Shown piece by piece: positions 47,489 through 56,279 of a DNA stretch of 64,000 nucleotides. Both the position numbers and the translations under genes were made by a program. This DNA comes from Stenotrophomonas sp. Marseille-Q4652 (lineage in GTDB: Bacteria > Pseudomonadota > Gammaproteobacteria > Xanthomonadales > Xanthomonadaceae): NCBI RefSeq assembly GCF_916618915.1, contig NZ_CAKAKE010000001.1, positions 2,959,001 to 3,023,000 on the forward strand, written 5' to 3'. The notes under the pieces are model-generated. The model saw only the letters and a list, made by a program, of their open reading frames with translations. It had not been told where the DNA came from and did no database searches. Each line of letters starts with the position of its first letter. Within the stretch, counting starts at the first letter, position 1.

Positions 47489-50176
47489 ATGAACTGGTTG
47501 AACGAGGTGCTTAACAACGACCCGAATCCTGTGGAAACCCAGGAATGGATCGAGTCGCTGAAGGCCGTTATCGATGTGGAGGGCCCAGAGCGCGCGCATC
47601 AGTTGCTGGAAGGCATGGTCGAGCTGACCCGACGCTCCGGTGCCTACCTGCCGTTCTCGCCCACCACCGAGTACGTCAACACCATCGAGCCGCACCTGGA
47701 GGCCAAGAGCCCGGGCAACGCCGAGCTGGAATGGCGCATCCGTTCGATCATCCGCTGGAACGCGATGGCGACCGTCGTGCGCGCCAACCGCAAGCCGGGC
47801 GACCTGGGCGGCCACATCGCCTCCTTCGCCTCGGCTGCCACGCTGTATGACGTCGGCTTCAACCACTTCTGGCGCGCACCGAGCGAGAACCACCCGGGCG
47901 ACCTGCTGTTCATCCAGGGCCACAGCTCGCCGGGCATCTATGCCCGCGCTTTCCTGGAAGGCCGCATCAGCGAGCAGCAGCTGGACACCTACCGCATGGA
48001 GGTCGACGGCCAGGGCCTGTCGTCCTACCCGCACCCGTGGCTGATGCCCGACTTCTGGCAGACCCCGACCGTCTCCATGGGCCTGGGCCCGCTGGCGGCC
48101 ATCTACCAGGCGCAGTTCATGAAGTACCTCGAGCATCGCGGCCTGATCGAGCCGTCCGACCGCAAGGTCTGGTGCTTCATCGGCGACGGCGAGTCCGACG
48201 AGCCGGAAACCCTGGGCGCGATCGCCCTGGCCGGCCGCGAAGGGCTGGACAACCTGATCTTCGTGGTCAACTGCAACCTGCAGCGCCTGGACGGCCCGGT
48301 GCGCGGCAACGGCAAGATCATCCAGGAACTGGAAGGCGTGTTCCGTGGCGGCGGCTGGAACGTCATCAAGCTGCTGTGGGGCTCGTACTGGGATCCGCTT
48401 CTTGCGAAGGACACCAACGGCGTGCTCAAGCGCCTGATGATGGAAACCGTCGACGGCGAGTACCAGAACTGCAAGGCGTTCGGCGGCGCGTACACGCGCG
48501 AGAACTTCTTCGGCAAGTACCCGGAGACCCGCGCCATGGTCGCCAGCCTGTCCGACGACGACATCTGGCGCCTCAACCGTGGTGGCCATGACCCGCACAA
48601 GGTCTACGCCGCGTACCACGAGGCGGTGAACACCAAGGGCATGCCGACCGTGATCCTGGCCAAGACGGTCAAGGGCTACGGCATGGGCAGCGCCGGCGAG
48701 TCGCTCAACCCTACCCACCAGACCAAGAAGCTCGACGACGAGGCCGTGCGCCACTTCCGCGACCGCTTCAACATCCCGGTGTCCGACGAGCAGCTCAAGG
48801 ACGGCCAGGTGCCGTTCTACCACCCGGGCGAGAACTCGCCGGAAGTGCAGTACCTCAAGGAGCGCCGCGCCGCGCTGGGCGGCTTCCTGCCGCAGCGTCG
48901 CCGCAAGAGCGAGGAGCAGTTCACCGCGCCCAAGCTCGAGACCTACGAGCGCCTGCTGAAAGAGAGCGGCGAGCGCACCTACTCCACCACCATGGCCTTC
49001 GTGCAGACGCTCAACATCACGTTGCGCGACAAGCAGATCGGTCCGCGCATCGTGCCCATCGTGGCCGACGAGGCGCGCACCTTCGGCATGGAAGGCCTGT
49101 TCCGGCAGATCGGCATCTACGCCCCGTTCGGCCAGAAGTACAAGCCGGTCGATGCCGACCAGCTGATGTACTACCGCGAGGAGGAAACCGGCCAGGTGCT
49201 GCAGCAGGGCATCAGCGAGCCGGGCGCCATCGCCTCGTGGATGGCCGCCGGCACCAGCTACTCGGTGTCCAACGTGGCCATGCTGCCGTTCTACATCTAC
49301 TACTCGATGTTCGGCTTCCAGCGCGTGGGCGACCTGGCGTGGATGGCGGCGGACATGCGTACCCGCGGCTTCCTGCTCGGCGGCACCGCCGGCCGCACCA
49401 CGCTCAACGGCGAGGGCCTGCAGCACGAGGATGGCTTCAGCCACATCGTCGCCGGCGGCATCCCGAACGTGCGTTCGTACGACCCGACCTTCGGCTACGA
49501 AGTCACCGTCATCGTCCAGCACGGCACCAAGGCGATGATGGAAGACCAGGTCGATGAGTACTACTACATCACCCTGATGAACGAGAACTACACCCACCCG
49601 GCCATGCCGGAGGGTGCAGCCGAGGGCATCATCAAGGGCATGTACCTGCTCACCGACGCCGGCAAGCCCAAGAAGGGCGAGCTGCGCGTGCAGCTGCTGG
49701 GCAGCGGCACCATCCTGCGCGAAGCCATTGCCGCGGCCGAACTGCTGGACAAGGATTTCGGCGTCACCGCCGACATCTGGTCGGCCACCAGCTTCAACGA
49801 ACTGCGTCGCGATGGGTTTGATGTGGAACGCTACAACCGCCTGCATCCGGAAGCCGAACAGCGCAAGCCGTACGTCACCAATCTGCTGGAAGGCCGCCAG
49901 GGCCCGGTCATCGCCGCCACCGATTACGTGCGTGCGTATGCCGACCAGATCCGCGCCTTCGTCCCGGCCAGCTACACCGTGCTGGGCACCGACGGCTTCG
50001 GCCGCTCGGACACCCGCGCCAACCTGCGCCGCTTCTTCGAGGTGGACCGCTACTACATCGCCCACGCGGCGATTGCGGCCTTGGCCAAGGATGGGAAGAT
50101 GACCGCGAAGGACGTGGCCCGGGCGATCAAGCAGTACAACATCGATCCGGAGAAAGCGAACCCTGTGGGGGTTTGA
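47489..50176 (+). CDS. aceE: Pyruvate dehydrogenase E1 component, homodimeric
   Basis: An 895-residue thiamine-diphosphate enzyme that decarboxylates pyruvate for the pyruvate dehydrogenase complex. It starts with NEVLNNDPNPVETQEWIESL, and has HISSFASAATLYDVGFNHFW-like contacts, the ThDP motif WCFIGDGESDEPETLGA closing with NCNLQRLDGPVRGNG, and EPGAIASWMAAGTSYSVSN in the second domain. Length is normal. aceF and lpd are not adjacent; a strong terminator follows, so aceE is transcribed alone, as in other Xanthomonadaceae. Confidence 0.97.
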   Translation: MNWLNEVLNNDPNPVETQEWIESLKAVIDVEGPERAHQLLEGMVELTRRSGAYLPFSPTTEYVNTIEPHLEAKSPGNAELEWRIRSIIRWNAMATVVRANRKPGDLGGHIASFASAATLYDVGFNHFWRAPSENHPGDLLFIQGHSSPGIYARAFLEGRISEQQLDTYRMEVDGQGLSSYPHPWLMPDFWQTPTVSMGLGPLAAIYQAQFMKYLEHRGLIEPSDRKVWCFIGDGESDEPETLGAIALAGREGLDNLIFVVNCNLQRLDGPVRGNGKIIQELEGVFRGGGWNVIKLLWGSYWDPLLAKDTNGVLKRLMMETVDGEYQNCKAFGGAYTRENFFGKYPETRAMVASLSDDDIWRLNRGGHDPHKVYAAYHEAVNTKGMPTVILAKTVKGYGMGSAGESLNPTHQTKKLDDEAVRHFRDRFNIPVSDEQLKDGQVPFYHPGENSPEVQYLKERRAALGGFLPQRRRKSEEQFTAPKLETYERLLKESGERTYSTTMAFVQTLNITLRDKQIGPRIVPIVADEARTFGMEGLFRQIGIYAPFGQKYKPVDADQLMYYREEETGQVLQQGISEPGAIASWMAAGTSYSVSNVAMLPFYIYYSMFGFQRVGDLAWMAADMRTRGFLLGGTAGRTTLNGEGLQHEDGFSHIVAGGIPNVRSYDPTFGYEVTVIVQHGTKAMMEDQVDEYYYITLMNENYTHPAMPEGAAEGIIKGMYLLTDAGKPKKGELRVQLLGSGTILREAIAAAELLDKDFGVTADIWSATSFNELRRDGFDVERYNRLHPEAEQRKPYVTNLLEGRQGPVIAATDYVRAYADQIRAFVPASYTVLGTDGFGRSDTRANLRRFFEVDRYYIAHAAIAALAKDGKMTAKDVARAIKQYNIDPEKANPVGV

Positions 50177-50196
50177 TGTGTAGCGGTAGTTAGAAC

Positions 50197-50226
50197 GGAA
50201 AGGCGGCCTGATGGCCGCCTTTTCTC
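50197..50226 (+). terminator. Intrinsic terminator of aceE
   Basis: AAAGGCGGCC (50199-50208), TGAT loop, GGCCGCCTTT (50213-50222) with TCTCTTT after it, 22 bp past the aceE stop. Confidence 0.93.
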
Positions 50227-50487
50227 TTTAGAGCGAAGCGAACCTGAGCCCGTCCTCTACCCCATTCTTCGCAGAGGCGCGCAAGGGGGGGCACCCGGTT
50301 ATCTGTACTTGGGGTTAAAGGTGAGCCGAACGCCTTGATGGAAGTGAACCCGCATGCCAGCTAATGACGAGAGTCAGAACAATCGTTGCAACCACCCGGG
50401 ACTACAGGCAAATTTCGATCGGCACACAGGGGGGTGCTTGATCGCTAGATCAAGGGGACGAATGTACGGACACATGGGGAAAGCAGA
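50227..50487. other. Gene-free region before the OLD nuclease gene
   Basis: About 260 bp of lower G+C than aceE. It holds the boundary between core and accessory DNA and the promoter of the OLD-family gene. No tRNA, integrase or clear attachment repeat is visible. Confidence 0.45.
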
Positions 50488-52311
50488 ATGCGCCTGAAAA
50501 CGGTCAAGCTGATCAATTTCCGCGGCTATCGTGACCTTGCCGTGCCTATCGACGAAGCCATGACGGGCATCGTCGGTCGAAACGATTTTGGCAAGTCCAC
50601 GATCCTGGAAGCGCTGGATATCTTCTTCGAGTCCGGCAGCGTCAAGGTGGATAAGAGCGACATGAATTGCTTTGCGCTTGCCGCTCGCGAGGAGCGGTTC
50701 GAGATCGCGTGCGAGTTCGACGATCTGCCAGACCGCTTGGTGCTGGATGCCAATGTAGAGACCACTCTGGAGCAGGAGCACCTGCTCAACTCAGGTGGCG
50801 TGCTCGAGGTGGTCAAGACCTTCAAAGCTTCGACGGGCAAGCCTGAGCGGACCGCGATCCGCTGCGATCATCCCGCGGCTGCTCCCCTCGACTCTCTCCT
50901 GAGTCAGAAGATCGCCGATCTGAAGAAGCTAGGAAGAGAGATGGGAGTGGCAGTTGCTGACGAACGGGTTGCCTCACTATGGCGGCAGGCGATCCGGGAG
51001 GCTGCTGCGCCCATCCAGTGCCAAGAGACGTTGCTGGATGTCGACAAGGGCCTGTCCACGGAAGCCAAGTCGGTCTGGTCGAAGATCCAGGAGCAACTGC
51101 CGACTTTTGCGTTGTTCAAGGCAGACCGCGAAAGCAGCGACGGTGACGCAGAGGCAAAAAACCCTCTCCAGCAAGCGGTCAAGGATGCGCAAGCTGCCCT
51201 CCACGAACAAATCAGCGCGCTTGAGCAGCAGGTCGAAGACAGTGTCCTCGATGTGGCAAATCGCACGCTTGAGAAGCTCAAGGAGATGGCGCCTGAGCTG
51301 GCCAGCGAGCTCAGGCCGCGGTTCAAGGAGAAGCCGAAGTGGTCCTTCAGCTTTACCTTGGATGGGGAGAACGGGATCCCGATCAACAAGCGTGGCAGTG
51401 GAGTGCGGCGATTGATCCTGCTGAATTTCTTCCGCGCAGAGGCGGAGAGGAGCGCTGGATCAGCGCGCAACGTGATCTATGCGATCGAAGAGCCGGAGAC
51501 CTCGCAGCACCCGAACTACCAAGTGATGCTGATGAAGGCCCTGCTTGCGTTAGCGGGCCAGTCGAACAGGCAGATCATCGTTACGACGCATGTTCCTGCA
51601 TTGGCGGGCCTGATTCCCACGGAAGGCATTCGGTACGTCACAAAGGACGAGCACGGAACTCCGTCAGTCAGGATGCCTGATGAGCATGTCCTCAAGGAGG
51701 CCGCGGAAAGCTTGGGGGTCTTGCCTGAAAGCGGAATGGAGCGCGCTCGTGCCGTAGTGCTGGTGGAAGGTAAGGCTGATGTCGTGTTCCTGCATCATAC
51801 CTCGGTCGCCCTCCGGGATGCTGGCTACGTCGGATCGAGCCTCGACGACGAGCGCATTGTCCCAGTGCCAATTGGCGGATGCGGAAGCGTGAAACACTGG
51901 GTAACGCTCAAGGTGGCCGACAGTCTGGGAGTTCCGTGGTGCGTGTTCCTGGACTCGGACGTGGGCGGTGATCCGGCAGCGGTGAAGAACATCCAGAAGC
52001 GCAAAGCAGAAGTCGAGGCGGTTGGTAGGTCCTTCTACACCACCAAAAAGCGCGAGATCGAGAACTACCTGTGCCCGGACTTGATCAGGCAGATGACTGC
52101 CAAGGACGTGACTTACACGGACACGTGCGACGCGAAGAAAATCATCGGCGCCACGGTGCGGGTGTCACCAGACGATGTAATTGATCATTTCTGGCCGAGC
52201 ATGACAGCGGACCTGATGCGCCAGAGATCGGCCTATGCGGCCGAGGGCGAAGAGCGGTGCGAACTTGAAGAGCTGGTAGGCAACCTGCTGGCGCTCACGG
52301 CCGAGCGGTAG
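50488..52311 (+). CDS. OLD-family ATP-dependent nuclease (AAA + TOPRIM)
   Basis: A 607-residue protein of the overcoming-lysogenization-defect family. The ABC-type ATPase has Walker A GRNDFGKST (30-38), a coiled-coil insert (about 225-270), a signature-like RGSGVRRLILLNFFRAEA, Walker B VIYAIEEPETSQHP and the switch His (IIVTTHVPAL). A C-terminal TOPRIM nuclease domain follows: AVVLVEGKADVVFL, VFLDSDVGGDP, and REIENYLCPD, which also resembles the DUF4435 TOPRIM of PARIS. Such proteins act in phage defence (P2 OLD, GajA, PARIS). No UvrD/GajB helicase is next to it; a DnaQ-like gene follows. Confidence 0.88.
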   Translation: MRLKTVKLINFRGYRDLAVPIDEAMTGIVGRNDFGKSTILEALDIFFESGSVKVDKSDMNCFALAAREERFEIACEFDDLPDRLVLDANVETTLEQEHLLNSGGVLEVVKTFKASTGKPERTAIRCDHPAAAPLDSLLSQKIADLKKLGREMGVAVADERVASLWRQAIREAAAPIQCQETLLDVDKGLSTEAKSVWSKIQEQLPTFALFKADRESSDGDAEAKNPLQQAVKDAQAALHEQISALEQQVEDSVLDVANRTLEKLKEMAPELASELRPRFKEKPKWSFSFTLDGENGIPINKRGSGVRRLILLNFFRAEAERSAGSARNVIYAIEEPETSQHPNYQVMLMKALLALAGQSNRQIIVTTHVPALAGLIPTEGIRYVTKDEHGTPSVRMPDEHVLKEAAESLGVLPESGMERARAVVLVEGKADVVFLHHTSVALRDAGYVGSSLDDERIVPVPIGGCGSVKHWVTLKVADSLGVPWCVFLDSDVGGDPAAVKNIQKRKAEVEAVGRSFYTTKKREIENYLCPDLIRQMTAKDVTYTDTCDAKKIIGATVRVSPDDVIDHFWPSMTADLMRQRSAYAAEGEERCELEELVGNLLALTAER

Positions 52312-52516
52312 AGAAGCAGGGTCAAAGTGGAATTTCACCTGAGCTTTTTGGCTTATAGCGAGAAGGGGGTCTGATTCACTTCCAGTACTTCACTTCTGGC
52401 ATGAAGGTGCGTATTGCGGCCGAAGGGCGGAGCGGGTTCCCACCAAGCGCTGAACCTTCGCGAAGAATAGGGAGTAGGGCTCATGCGCTTCCGACTGCAT
52501 CAGGGAGGTTCTAGCA
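52312..52516. repeat. REP-like degenerate repeats
   Basis: Contains GGGTCAAAGTGGAATTTCAC (52319-52338) and GGGTCTGATTCACTTCC (52367-52383), variants of the GGGTCAGAGTC/GAAATTTC motif found several times between 52.3 and 58.2 kb. They separate the OLD gene from its downstream partner but leave a GGGAGGT ribosome site at the end. Confidence 0.5.
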
Positions 52517-53302
52517 ATGATAAAGACCCGGTCCATCGATTTCCCGGTGCTTCTGGTGGAAGCAGACACCACCGGCGTTACTCCCGACGACCCGATCATT
52601 CACATCATGTGCGTGTTGGTCGAAGAGGCACAGGACGGAAAATTGCGTCCTGCTGCCGCGTATACGGGTTACCAAGAGGTGCAAAGGCTCTCCTCGAAGG
52701 AGGCGTTTAAGGCGCATGGCATCCCAAACGAACGCCTAAAGGGCGAAAGGCTCGACCTAGAAAAGATCCGCGGTCTGATTGCCGAAGCGGGCTCCATCGT
52801 TTCCCGCAGTCCGAGATTCAACGCTAAGAAGCTTCACGCACTCATCCCAGAGTGCCTGGAGAAGCGCTGGTTTCCCTATCCCCACCGAATTCAGAACTGG
52901 CGGTGGGAGCATTTCCCAGCCATGGCTCGAATGGCAATCATGTGTGGGGAGGTGGCGAACGATGGATACGGAACCTTCCATCATCTGACCGAACTGCTAA
53001 AGATTGATGCCCGCTCGTACGAGGTAGTGTTCGATGAGGATGGCCCTCCAAAACTGACTGTCAAATTTGGAAGACGCAAAGTGCTGGAGTGCTTTCCAGA
53101 GGCTCTATTGAAGTGTGTCGAGGGAGATCGGTTCCGTTTCCATGGAAAGAAGGGGTACGACTTCGTCACTGCTTACTGCGACTCGGGCGCTGCAAACCGC
53201 AGCCGCGCCTTCCGCTTGCAGACGACACCATCAAACCTGGCCCTATCTGGAAATTGGGCTTACCTACGGAAGATCGAAGGAGACGAATACCTGGTTGGCT
53301 AA
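52517..53302 (+). CDS. DnaQ-like 3'-5' exonuclease-fold protein, diverged active site
   Basis: A 261-residue protein with weak resemblance to DEDD exonucleases. LVEADTTGVTPDDPIIHIMC sits where exonucleases have DxETTGxxxxxxxIxEI; here the acidic pair reads E-x-D, a conservative swap. IVSRSPRFNAKK resembles the ExoII box HNxxFD but with His to Arg and Asp to Asn. No clear ExoIII motif is seen. If the fold is right, catalysis may be weakened or lost, leaving a nucleic-acid-binding or sensing role. It follows the OLD-family gene, both of lower G+C, suggesting a two-gene module. I would not exclude an unrelated family. Confidence 0.45.
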   Translation: MIKTRSIDFPVLLVEADTTGVTPDDPIIHIMCVLVEEAQDGKLRPAAAYTGYQEVQRLSSKEAFKAHGIPNERLKGERLDLEKIRGLIAEAGSIVSRSPRFNAKKLHALIPECLEKRWFPYPHRIQNWRWEHFPAMARMAIMCGEVANDGYGTFHHLTELLKIDARSYEVVFDEDGPPKLTVKFGRRKVLECFPEALLKCVEGDRFRFHGKKGYDFVTAYCDSGAANRSRAFRLQTTPSNLALSGNWAYLRKIEGDEYLVG

Positions 53303-53342
53303 CAAGAAGCTCGGCTAGTCTCCCGCTGAAGGTGGAAAACAA

Positions 53343-53409
53343 GGGTCAGAGTCAGGTTTCCACCGGCTCTGGCCCTTGTGTTTTGGGGCGGCCGCCCTTG
53401 CGCGGCACC
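53343..53409 (-). repeat. 67-bp direct repeat, copy A: RAYT 3' tail plus REP
   Basis: On the minus strand 53352-53408 reads VPRKGGRPKTQGPEPVET followed by a stop and then the REP core GACTCTGACCC. This looks like the C-terminal tail of a REP-associated tyrosine transposase (Y1 family). Copy B at 53442 is 67 bp as well and differs at a few bases. Transposase bodies are absent, so these are solo relics. Confidence 0.7.
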
Positions 53410-53441
53410 ACGCAACGGCCTAGCTGCGCTTGGTAGTACTG

Positions 53442-53508
53442 GGGTCAGAGTCAAGTTTCCATCGGCTCTTGCCCTTTCGCTTTGGGGCGGCCGCCCTTGC
53501 GCGGCACC
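53442..53508 (-). repeat. 67-bp direct repeat, copy B: RAYT 3' tail plus REP
   Basis: On the minus strand 53451-53507 reads VPRKGGRPKAKGQEPMET and a stop, then the REP core. It differs from copy A in the KAKGQEPM section, so the two derive from related but distinct RAYT genes or have drifted apart. It contains the self-complementary GGGCGGCCGCCC. Confidence 0.7.
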
Positions 53509-53679
53509 TGACAACGCGCAGCCGCGGCGTTCGGTGTGCTGACACCTGCGCTATCTCCGACGCGGTGCGGGTATCGATGATCAAGAAAAGTGAATCGCCG
53601 CCGCTAACGTTGCCGGCGTGCTGCGCCGGCCGGCTTGGGGGAACCGGGGTGGCGGCGGGGTACGGTTACCGCAAACCCA

Positions 53680-54678
53680 ATGGAGATTCAGTTGAAGATC
53701 AATCCGTTGATGGCAGCGATGCTGCTGGCGGGCGGCCTGCTGGCCGGTTGTGGCGACAAGAGCGGTGGGGATGCCGCGTCGGCCGAGGGCAGCAGCGCAA
53801 GCGCGTCGGCCAAGTCCGCTGACGGCAAGAATGCGATGGTGGTGGCATCCAAGGACGATGTGGGCCGCGACATCACCGTGATGCCCTTCCGCAGCGCCGA
53901 AGGCCGCAGCTATGCGCCGTACATGAAGCTGGGCCAGCAGTTCTACCCGGACAGCCCCGAGCACCTGGCCTATGTGGACCTGTACTGGAGCAAGGCCGAC
54001 CCGATCGACGAGGAGCTGCTGGCCTACACCATCTCCAAGGAGTTCGCCAACGAGCAGGACCCGTTCAAGCGCAAGGACATGCTCGCCGCGCTGAAACCGA
54101 AGATGGATGAGTACCTGGCCCGCGTGCGCCAGATCGGGGATATCGCCATCGATATCAACGACACCGTGCAGTTCGGCCAGTACGACATGGAGAAGAAGGC
54201 CTTCCCGATCTTCCTGTACACGTCCACGAGCAATGAGCGCGTTGACCTGCACGGCCGCAACTCGGTGGAGTTCTCGGTGGTGGTGCCGGGCATGGACCTG
54301 GCCAACAGCTCGCAATTCTGGCTGCCGATGGACGAGGCCGCCGCGCGCGCGATCGAAGCCAAGCTGGCCGGCAAGCGTGATGGCAGTGGCAATGCCGAAG
54401 TGCCGCTGATCGTGAAGGGCCACGTGTTACTGGCATCGGCCATGCCCGACAACGGCGGCGAGATGGCCACCGTCAACAGTGCCCGCCTGGAAGCCGTGGT
54501 CTTCCCGGACGCCTTCGACCTGCTGGTGCCGGGCACCGCCGACGTGCTGGTGACACTGGACAAGAAGGTCCTGCCGGCCGGCTTCCCGGCTGACAAGTAT
54601 TTCCTCACCCGTCCGTATGACAACGACGGTGCCGCTTCGGCCGCGCTGGTCAAGGCCAGGATGGGCATCGAAGACTGA
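53680..54678 (+). CDS. Lipoprotein of unknown function, possibly DUF4852
   Basis: A 332-residue protein with a lipobox (MLLAGGLLAGC, Cys near residue 24), a Ser/Ala-rich linker and a globular domain. Segments such as HLAYVDLYWSKADPIDEELL and ISKEFANEQDPFKRKD recall the DUF4852 family, but this recollection is not certain. The start MEIQLKINPL gives a normal signal peptide; a frame 45 bp longer lacks one. G+C returns to core level here. A REP-type hairpin downstream looks like its terminator. Confidence 0.65.
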   Translation: MEIQLKINPLMAAMLLAGGLLAGCGDKSGGDAASAEGSSASASAKSADGKNAMVVASKDDVGRDITVMPFRSAEGRSYAPYMKLGQQFYPDSPEHLAYVDLYWSKADPIDEELLAYTISKEFANEQDPFKRKDMLAALKPKMDEYLARVRQIGDIAIDINDTVQFGQYDMEKKAFPIFLYTSTSNERVDLHGRNSVEFSVVVPGMDLANSSQFWLPMDEAAARAIEAKLAGKRDGSGNAEVPLIVKGHVLLASAMPDNGGEMATVNSARLEAVVFPDAFDLLVPGTADVLVTLDKKVLPAGFPADKYFLTRPYDNDGAASAALVKARMGIED

Positions 54679-54743
54679 CGCAGTCCTCGTCACTGCACAT
54701 GGATGCCGCCACTGCCGCATGACGCGGCCCCGGTGGCCGGATC

Positions 54744-54779
54744 ACAGGTCAGAGTGCATTTCACTCTGGCCTGTTTTTC
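54744..54779 (+). terminator. REP hairpin acting as intrinsic terminator
   Basis: ACAGGTCAGAGTG (54744-54756), loop CATTT, CACTCTGGCCTGT (54762-54774), one internal G-T pair, then TTTTCTT. It lies 66 bp after the lipoprotein stop and uses the same GGTCAGAGTG core as the nearby REP elements. Confidence 0.75.
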
Positions 54780-54783
54780 TTAG

Positions 54784-54861
54784 GGCGGGCTGGCGGTCGT
54801 TGCCACGCTGGATGGCGTGCTGGGCAACGCCGGGCAGATCGATTCGGGGCTTCCGTGCCAT
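54784..54861 (-). pseudogene. N-terminal fragment of a REP-associated tyrosine transposase
   Basis: The frame reads MARKPRIDLPGVAQHAIQRG and NDRQPA, the typical start of RAYT/Y1 transposases (RIxxPGxxxHxxxRGN), behind a GGAGGAGG ribosome site. It then runs into REP sequence (54744-54779) instead of the rest of the gene. Only about 26 codons remain. With the two tail fragments at 53.35 and 53.45 kb it shows past RAYT activity and internal deletion. Confidence 0.75.
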
Positions 54862-55211
54862 ATGTCCTCCTCCGGGATCGGCCCATCCTGGGCGAGAGGG
54901 ATATCCGCGAATGTCAGTGGTGCCGAGAGTGCGAGGTAGGAATTCGACTCTGACCGGGCTTTGCCTGGCGGGCCGACCCGCCACCTTCGCCAGACCCTGC
55001 AGGCCAACTACGGTTTGGACCTCTTCTATGAACGAGGGCCACGCCTGAAGTTGTCCGCGCCAGCCGAGTGCGCAAGCTTCATGGCGCGAGCGTATGTGCA
55101 CAACATCGGTTGAGCATGGAGGACAAGCATGATGAGTAACCTCGGGCCTGAACGGCTGATGCCGGACCCTGTGCTCGAGGCTCGGGCATCTGCCAGGCAG
55201 CGAGAGAAGTC
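54862..55211. other. Gene-free stretch with a REP copy and a possible coding relic
   Basis: Contains AGGAATTCGACTCTGACC (54938-54955), repeated at 58147. From about 55000 one frame reads LQANYGLDLFYERGPRLKLS and ends at 55113; it has no start or known family and may be a gene relic. Together with 54679-54861 this gives over 500 bp without an intact gene. Confidence 0.5.
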
Positions 55212-56279
55212 TCAGACGCCGCCGACCTGAGGCCGCTCATACCAACCTCGGCTTCGGTTGACGATGCGGACCACCGATAGCATCACAGGCACTTCGACCA
55301 GCACGCCGACGACCGTTGCGAGCGTGGCGCCAGAATGGACGCCAAACACGCTGACCGCGGTGGCCACGGCCAGCTCGAAGAAGTTGCTTGCGCCGATCAG
55401 GGCAGATGGGCCGGCCACGCTGTGGGCGACACGGAGCTGGCGATTGAGCAGGTAGGCCAGGCCGGAATTGAAGTAGACCTGGATGAGGATGGGTACCGCC
55501 AGCATGGCGATGATCAATGGCTGCGCCAGGATCTGCTCGCCTTGGAAGCCGAACAGCAGCACCAGCATCATCAACAATGCTGCCAGGGAGAGCGGCCCGA
55601 GCTTGGCCAGCCAGACATCCATTCGTGCTTGACCGCCGCTACGCATCAGCCAGGCGCGCAGCTGCGTGGCAATGATGACGGGGACCACGATGTAGAGTCC
55701 GACCGAGATCGCCAGTGTGGCCCACGGCACAGTAATGGACGAGATGCCCAGCAAGAGCGCAACCAGCGGCGCGAAGGCGACAACCATGATCGCGTCGTTC
55801 AGTGCCACCTGGCTCAACGTGAAGGTCGCATCGCCGCGGCAAAGGTTGCTCCAGACGAAGACCATCGCCGTGCACGGGGCCGCCGCCAGCAGGATCAGGC
55901 CTGCAATGTAGGAGTCGACCTGGTCCGCCGGCAGCCACGGCGCGAAGACATGGCGCAGGAAGAACCAGCCCAGCAGCGCCATCGAGAAGGGTTTTACCGC
56001 CCAGTTGATGAACAGCGTGGTCCCGATGCCGCGCCAGTGCTGGCCGACCTGGCGCAGAGCGCCGAAGTCGATCTTCATCAGCATCGGCACGATCATCACC
56101 CAGATCAGCAACGCCACTGGGAGATTGACCTGGGCCCACTCGATGCTGCCCAGTTGAGCAAATGCTGCCGGGAACTGGCGGCCCAGGGTCGTGCCCGCCA
56201 CAATGCACAGCGCGACCCACAAGGTCAGGTACCGCTCGAAGAGCGCCATGCGCGGGGCGGCCTCATTCACTGTCGGCAT
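55212..56279 (-). CDS. acr3: Arsenite efflux permease, ACR3 family
   Basis: A 355-residue carrier with ten hydrophobic helices. The conserved cysteine motif of helix 4 is present (LLAAAPCTAMVFVWSNLCRG), as are NDAIMVVAFAPLVALLLG and the helix-9 region LIGASNFFELAVATAVSVFG. It exports arsenite, the product of the ArsC encoded directly upstream with a 17-bp overlap. The start follows MPTVNEAAPRMALFERYL. Confidence 0.96.
   Translation of the reverse strand: MPTVNEAAPRMALFERYLTLWVALCIVAGTTLGRQFPAAFAQLGSIEWAQVNLPVALLIWVMIVPMLMKIDFGALRQVGQHWRGIGTTLFINWAVKPFSMALLGWFFLRHVFAPWLPADQVDSYIAGLILLAAAPCTAMVFVWSNLCRGDATFTLSQVALNDAIMVVAFAPLVALLLGISSITVPWATLAISVGLYIVVPVIIATQLRAWLMRSGGQARMDVWLAKLGPLSLAALLMMLVLLFGFQGEQILAQPLIIAMLAVPILIQVYFNSGLAYLLNRQLRVAHSVAGPSALIGASNFFELAVATAVSVFGVHSGATLATVVGVLVEVPVMLSVVRIVNRSRGWYERPQVGGV

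Larger units (their letters stand above)
53303..53679. other. Repeat-filled intergenic region
   Basis: About 380 bp without a gene of its own; it holds the two RAYT-tail/REP copies. After 53510 nothing else is recognisable except the leader of the lipoprotein gene. Confidence 0.6.

Noticed and set aside
47486..50065. 859-codon minus-strand frame opposite aceE
   Set aside because: Antisense shadow of a strongly conserved gene; low-complexity translation without family motifs.
53343..53508. CRISPR-like spaced repeats
   Set aside because: Only two 67-bp copies, not palindromic repeats with unique spacers, and each encodes a transposase tail with REP.
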